From NCBI RefSeq assembly GCF_000276665.1, contig NW_004955518.1, forward strand, positions 1,696,327 through 1,760,326: a DNA stretch of 64,000 nt, written 5' to 3'. Position numbers and translations under genes: made by a program. Each line of letters starts with the position of its first letter. The first letter of the stretch is position 1. Of the stretch, positions 63,991-64,000 are shown in pieces. This stretch comes from Chinchilla lanigera. Its lineage: Eukaryota > Chordata > Mammalia > Rodentia > Chinchillidae. The notes below the pieces were generated by a model. It did no database searches. It was not told the origin of the DNA and saw only the letters and a list, made by a program, of their open reading frames with translations.

Positions 63991-64000
63991 ACACAGTAAT

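Overview
This is nuclear DNA from a placental mammal, and the interspersed repeats point to a rodent. It is AT-rich and has almost no long open frames. It holds ten copies of a tRNA-Ala-derived ID-type SINE with clean target-site duplications (TSDs), a B1/7SL-like SINE, rodent-style MaLR LTRs and several L1 LINEs. The common ID form ends in an unusual CCGGTACCGG motif followed by an A tail. I cannot name the species from this.

The only host protein-coding gene I can support is the 3' half of CCDC122 (coiled-coil domain-containing 122) on the minus strand. Three in-phase exons with good splice sites are visible: 59306-58908, 58170-58054 and 51143-50994, the last ending in the stop codon. The 5' coding exons were not found and probably lie beyond 64000. 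From memory, the human gene sits between LACC1 and the 5' end of ENOX1, so 1-50000 would be the CCDC122-ENOX1 intergenic side.

Layout. 1-14600: sparse old repeats (MIR, MER5, MLT1 and MaLR LTRs) and a GC-rich tandem-repeat island at 3230-3985. 14600-30600: mostly L1, with a near full-length decayed plus-strand L1 (17180-23605, ORF1 and ORF2 both recognisable), an older L1M and a second L1 (27350-30590), riddled with nested ID SINEs. 31145-34645: three elements nested inside each other. A MaLR LTR is interrupted by a betaretrovirus-like (ERV2) provirus, which is interrupted in gag by a 1.44-kb composite retroelement with a GC-rich tandem-repeat head and an L1-like 3' tail. 36611-38947: a complete but decayed Tigger (pogo) DNA transposon. 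41005-41931: an L1 insertion with an inverted 5' part (twin priming). 46222-48425: MaLR provirus and LTR ends. 50994-59306: CCDC122 exons and introns with further L1 pieces and a Tigger-type MITE. 59307-64000: a B1-like SINE, a complete MaLR LTR, an L2, an ID and an unidentified tandem repeat.

Two observations stand out. First, a nearly perfect 786-bp inverted repeat (36083-36868 and 57237-58022) joins the Tigger locus to a CCDC122 intron, with one arm ending 31 bp from a splice donor. Second, the composite VNTR-headed retroelement at 31893-33331 looks like a non-autonomous, SVA-like parasite of the local L1; a probable second 5'-truncated copy lies at 26428-26573.
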